Assembly (NCBI RefSeq): GCF_040822085.1
Contig: NZ_CP162006.1
Span: forward strand, 2,232,001-2,296,000
DNA length: 64,000 bases
From: Rhodoferax sp. WC2427
Lineage (GTDB): Bacteria; Pseudomonadota; Gammaproteobacteria; Burkholderiales; Burkholderiaceae_C
Reading direction: 5' to 3'
Positions 62,021-64,000 of the stretch are shown piece after piece. A model generated the notes under the pieces. That model had not been told where the DNA came from, did no database searches, and worked only from the letters and a program-made list of their open reading frames with translations. Made by a program: the position numbers and the translations under genes. Position 1 is the first letter of the stretch. Each line of letters opens with the position of its first letter.

Positions 62021-62623
62021 ATGACCGACTTTATCTACCTGGCCTCCCAAAGCCCGCGCCGCAGCCAGTTGCTCGACCAACTGGGCGTACGCCACGAACT
62101 GCTCTTACCCGGCCCCGAAGAAGACAGCGAGGGTTTGGAGCTTGCTACTAAAAATGAAGCGCCTGCCGCTTATGTGAAGCGCGTAACCGGCCTCAAACTC
62201 GATGCAGCCCTGGCGCGGATGCAGCAGCGCGGCCTGCCACCTGCACCCATCCTCTGTTCCGACACCACGGTCGCCCTGGGTCGCCGCATTTACGGCAAGC
62301 CCGAGAACGCCCAGGATGCCGTGCGCATGCTGGGCGAGTTGGCAGGTTCCCAGCACCGCGTGCTGACGGCGGTGGCCGTGCAGCATGGCGGCCAGCGGCA
62401 GGAGGCCCTGAGTGACTCCCGCGTCACCTTTGCGCCTCTGACGCCGGCGCAGATCCACAGCTATGTGGCCACGGGCGAGCCGCTGGGCAAAGCCGGTGCC
62501 TACGCGGTACAGGGCAGGGCGGCAGGGTTTATCACGCAGATCCGCGGCAGCTATTCGGGCATCATGGGCCTGCCCATGTTCGAGACCGCGCAACTGCTGC
62601 GCGCCCTGGGCTTCACGCTTTGA
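62021..62623 (+). CDS. maf: Maf-family nucleotide pyrophosphatase
   Basis: Cytosolic house-cleaning pyrophosphatase of 200 residues that hydrolyses non-canonical or pyrimidine NTPs. Motifs: LASQSPRRSQLL, CSDTTVALG, GKPENAQDA, GAYAVQGRAAGFI with GSYSGIMGLP. The codons for LATKNEAPAAYVKR (62141-62185) resemble the dispersed repeat. Precedes rng by 11 bases. Confidence 0.93.
   Translation: MTDFIYLASQSPRRSQLLDQLGVRHELLLPGPEEDSEGLELATKNEAPAAYVKRVTGLKLDAALARMQQRGLPPAPILCSDTTVALGRRIYGKPENAQDAVRMLGELAGSQHRVLTAVAVQHGGQRQEALSDSRVTFAPLTPAQIHSYVATGEPLGKAGAYAVQGRAAGFITQIRGSYSGIMGLPMFETAQLLRALGFTL
62141..62190 (+). repeat. Dispersed repeat, diverged copy 14, inside maf
   Basis: TTGCTACTAAAAATGAAGC, then CTGCCGCTTATGTGAAGCGC and CCGGCC keeps the block order of the family. 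Reads through in the maf frame. The weakest of the gene-internal copies. Confidence 0.45.
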
Positions 62624-62634
62624 CACGATCCCCC

Positions 62635-64000
62635 ATGCAACAAGACATCCTCATCAATTGGTCGCCCCAGGAAACCCGCGTCGCGGTGGTGGAGCACGGC
62701 TCGGTGCAAGAGCTGCACGTGGAGCGCGCCCTGGAGCGCGGCATGGTGGGCAATGTCTACCTGGGCAAGGTGGTGCGGGTGCTGCCGGGCATGCAGTCCA
62801 CGTTCATCGACATCGGGCTGGAGCGGGCAGCGTTTTTGCACGTGGCCGACCTGGCCAATGGCTTTGTGGGCCACCGAGCGGCTGAGCCCGATGCCAAGGC
62901 GGCCCCCGTGGTGCCGATTGAGCGCCAGGTGTTCGAGGGCCAGGCCCTGATGGTGCAGGTCATCAAAGACCCGATCGGCACCAAGGGCGCGCGCCTGTCT
63001 GCCCAGATCAGCATCGCCGGCCGCCTGCTGGTGTTTTTGCCGCAGGACGACCACGTGGGCGTATCGCAAAAAATCCCCCTGGCCCAGCGCGAAGACCTGC
63101 GCAAGCGGCTGCAAACCCTGGTGGGCGACGCCGCCACCGGCGGTGGTGGCGGTTTCATTCTGCGCACCAATGGCGAAGACGCCACCGACACCGAGCTGGC
63201 CGACGACATCGCCTACCTGCGCAAAGCCTGGGCGCGTATCAAAAGCGCCTCTGTGCGCCTGCCGCCCACCTCCTTGCTGCACCAGGATCTGAACCTGCTG
63301 CAGCGCGTGCTGCGCGACCTGGTCGGCGAGCAAACCCAGACCATCCGGCTCGACTCGCGCGAGCAGTTCGACATGCTGCAGGCGTTTGGCAAGGAATTCA
63401 TGCCCGCGGCGGTAGAAAAGCTGCAGCACTACAAGGGCGAGCGGCCGATTTTTGACCTGTTCTCCATCGACGAAGAAGTCGCCAAGGCGCTGGGGCGGCG
63501 GGTCGAGCTGAAGTCGGGCGGCTACCTCATCGTGGACCAGACCGAGGCGCTGACCACGGTAGACGTGAACACCGGCGCCTTCGTCGGTGCCCGCAACTTC
63601 GACGACACCATTTTCAAAACCAACCTGGAAGCCACCCAGGCCATTGCCCGGCAACTGCGCCTGCGCAACCTGGGCGGCATTGTCATCGTGGACTTCATCG
63701 ACATGGTGCGCGAAGACCACCGCGACACCGTGCTGGCCGAGTTCCGCAAGCAGTTGGCCCGCGACCGCGTCAAAACCACGGCAGGCGGGTTTTCGGCGCT
63801 GGGGCTGGTAGAGATGACCCGCAAGCGCACCCGCGAGTCGCTGGCCCACATGCTGTGCGAGCCCTGCGCCGTGTGCAGCGGCAAAGGCACGGTCAAAACC
63901 GCCCGCAGCGTCACCTACGACATCCTGCGCGAGATCCTGCGCGAGGCCCGCCAGTTCAACCCCCGCGAGTTCCGCATCGTCGCCTCGCCCAAGGTGATCG
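62635..64000 (+). CDS. rng: Ribonuclease G, partial (C-terminus off the right edge)
   Basis: Endoribonuclease of the RNase E/G family that matures 16S rRNA 5' ends and decays mRNA. The visible 455 residues hold the S1-type domain (GNVYLGKVVRVLPGMQSTFIDIG), the catalytic Asp regions TTVDVNTGAFVG and VIVDFIDM, and the zinc-link CEPCAVCSG. No long RNase E tail can be judged because the frame leaves the window. Follows maf as usual in this order. Confidence 0.95.
   Translation, partial: MQQDILINWSPQETRVAVVEHGSVQELHVERALERGMVGNVYLGKVVRVLPGMQSTFIDIGLERAAFLHVADLANGFVGHRAAEPDAKAAPVVPIERQVFEGQALMVQVIKDPIGTKGARLSAQISIAGRLLVFLPQDDHVGVSQKIPLAQREDLRKRLQTLVGDAATGGGGGFILRTNGEDATDTELADDIAYLRKAWARIKSASVRLPPTSLLHQDLNLLQRVLRDLVGEQTQTIRLDSREQFDMLQAFGKEFMPAAVEKLQHYKGERPIFDLFSIDEEVAKALGRRVELKSGGYLIVDQTEALTTVDVNTGAFVGARNFDDTIFKTNLEATQAIARQLRLRNLGGIVIVDFIDMVREDHRDTVLAEFRKQLARDRVKTTAGGFSALGLVEMTRKRTRESLAHMLCEPCAVCSGKGTVKTARSVTYDILREILREARQFNPREFRIVASPKVI

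Overview
The window is 64 kb of GC-rich bacterial chromosome, most likely from a betaproteobacterium of the Comamonadaceae (Rhodoferax/Polaromonas/Acidovorax-like). The reasons are a Bug-type periplasmic receptor, a TRAP transporter, the order nadD-rsfS-rlmH ... maf-rng, LysR, DeoR and LacI regulators beside small catabolic operons, and a dispersed palindromic repeat between and even inside genes. The genus is inference. No tRNA, rRNA, CRISPR array, prophage or known defence system was seen.

Layout. 1-6.3 kb: a truncated nitrilase-family gene and a LysR regulator, divergent from aspA, then a DctQ-M-P TRAP transporter. 6.3-8 kb: a YchJ-like SEC-C gene whose 3' end is repeated 1.2 kb downstream; between the copies lie two small unknown genes split by a 268-bp MITE-like element. 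8-14.3 kb: mdaB/LysR pair, a GNAT acetyltransferase, a PotD-like binding protein directly upstream of a Cache-HAMP-GGDEF diguanylate cyclase, and an FkbM methyltransferase. 14.4-20.6 kb: pagL, ku-ligD end joining, small stress-like proteins. 20.6-25.8 kb: LacI regulator with a PhyH-type dioxygenase, a bestrophin, a class II aldolase and a pair of short CHR transporters. 26-32.4 kb: a MocR regulator, then a PAS-PAS-GGDEF-EAL-REC protein, a histidine kinase and an internally deleted HD-GYP regulator.

32.4-38 kb: a catabolic operon whose first four genes overlap by ATGA (DeoR, four-carbon acid-sugar kinase, PdxA2-type dehydrogenase, SDR), followed by an HpaI-type aldolase, divergent from a Bug receptor; it probably degrades threonate/erythronate-like acids to DHAP. 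38-42.9 kb: AEC carrier, periplasmic lactonase-fold protein, msrA, isochorismatase-like hydrolase, zinc-ribbon membrane protein, DedA. 43-46.4 kb: a TPP riboswitch followed by thiBPQ. 46.7-50.3 kb: two small genes, then urc1-urc4-upp, the core of the URC uracil catabolic route.

50.5-64 kb: a GDPD lipoprotein and a HerA-like ATPase, the tightly overlapping block yebC-purD-hemF-nadD-rsfS-rlmH, an ABC exporter, cytochrome b561 and two YceI proteins inserted before maf and a truncated rng.

Most notable: the dispersed repeat inside urc4 (twice), nadD and maf; the MITE sitting exactly on a stop codon/Shine-Dalgarno junction; the duplicated ychJ 3' end; the binding protein-cyclase pair that recalls NspS-MbaA; and a 14-base word shared by the aspA and urc1 upstream regions.
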